Source of the DNA: JAAKFL01 sp964629645
Lineage (GTDB): Bacteria > Chlamydiota > Chlamydiia > Chlamydiales > SLFE01
Direction: 5' to 3'
Assembly: GCA_964629645.1 (NCBI GenBank)
Contig: CAZVSU010000109.1
Span: 1-6,108, forward strand
Length of the DNA stretch: 6,108 nucleotides
Both the position numbers and the translations under genes were made by a program. Below, in pieces: positions 6,028 to 6,108 of the stretch. Under the pieces are notes generated by a model. That model was not told where the DNA came from and ran no database searches. It saw only the letters and a program-made list of their open reading frames with translations. Within the stretch, counting starts at the first letter, position 1. Each line of letters starts with the position of its first letter.

Positions 6028-6108
6028 TACTTAGTTAACAAAGTTTTTGATCAAATTCGGCATTATAAGCGCCGCGATGAGCCGATCTTAATCTGCTCTA
6101 TATTGTTA

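Noticed and set aside
6062..6067. TATAAT on the minus strand after the kinase-like gene
   Set aside because: Only a poor -35 (TTAAGA at 18 nt) accompanies it and it would drive transcription antisense into the kinase-like gene; it is short enough to be chance in an AT-rich gap.
6057..6085. Inverted repeat TCGGC ... GCCGA after the kinase-like stop, considered as a terminator
   Set aside because: The stem is only 5 bp, the loop is 19 nt, and no run of T follows.

Overview
The window is ordinary bacterial coding sequence with little intergenic space. Base composition is roughly balanced. It holds the 3' end of a lipoate/octanoate ligase gene, a compact leftward four-gene surface-glycan operon, and a divergently transcribed gene for a probable exported kinase-like protein. 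I see no RNA genes, insertion sequences, CRISPR arrays or long repeats. The style of the ligase fragment and of the kinase-like protein, both of which remind me of amoeba-associated Chlamydiae (Parachlamydiales), makes that phylum my best guess. This is recollection-based inference and should be held loosely.

Layout. Bases 1-257 (+) encode the C-terminal part of a LplA-type ligase that begins outside the window. A 94-101 bp convergent gap with no clear terminator separates it from the end of the minus-strand operon. In transcription order that operon is: a Wzx-like polysaccharide flippase (5091 to 3682), a CgeB-like GT-B glycosyltransferase (3685 to 2477), UDP-N-acetylglucosamine 2-epimerase WecB/MnaA (2480 to 1398), and a class I SAM-dependent methyltransferase with an N-terminal hydrophobic anchor (1359 or 1365 to 352). 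The first two junctions are 4-bp stop/start overlaps (ATGA and GTGA), and these fix the starts of the second and third genes. The last junction is a short gap with a Shine-Dalgarno sequence. Bases 5092-5211 form the divergent control region, with a candidate leftward and a candidate rightward sigma70-type promoter whose -35 hexamers lie on the same bases. Rightward from there, 5212-6027 encodes a 271-residue protein with an N-terminal hydrophobic segment, a possible beta3 lysine, and an APH/choline-kinase-style catalytic loop and DFE motif. The last 81 bp hold nothing I can name.

How the genes may work together: the epimerase makes UDP-ManNAc from UDP-GlcNAc, the glycosyltransferase would add a sugar to a lipid-linked glycan, the flippase would move that glycan across the inner membrane, and the methyltransferase could cap or modify it. 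No initiating sugar-phosphate transferase, polymerase, ligase or ManNAc-using enzyme is present here, so the pathway must draw on genes elsewhere. The kinase-like gene shares only the control region with this operon, and a functional link is speculative.
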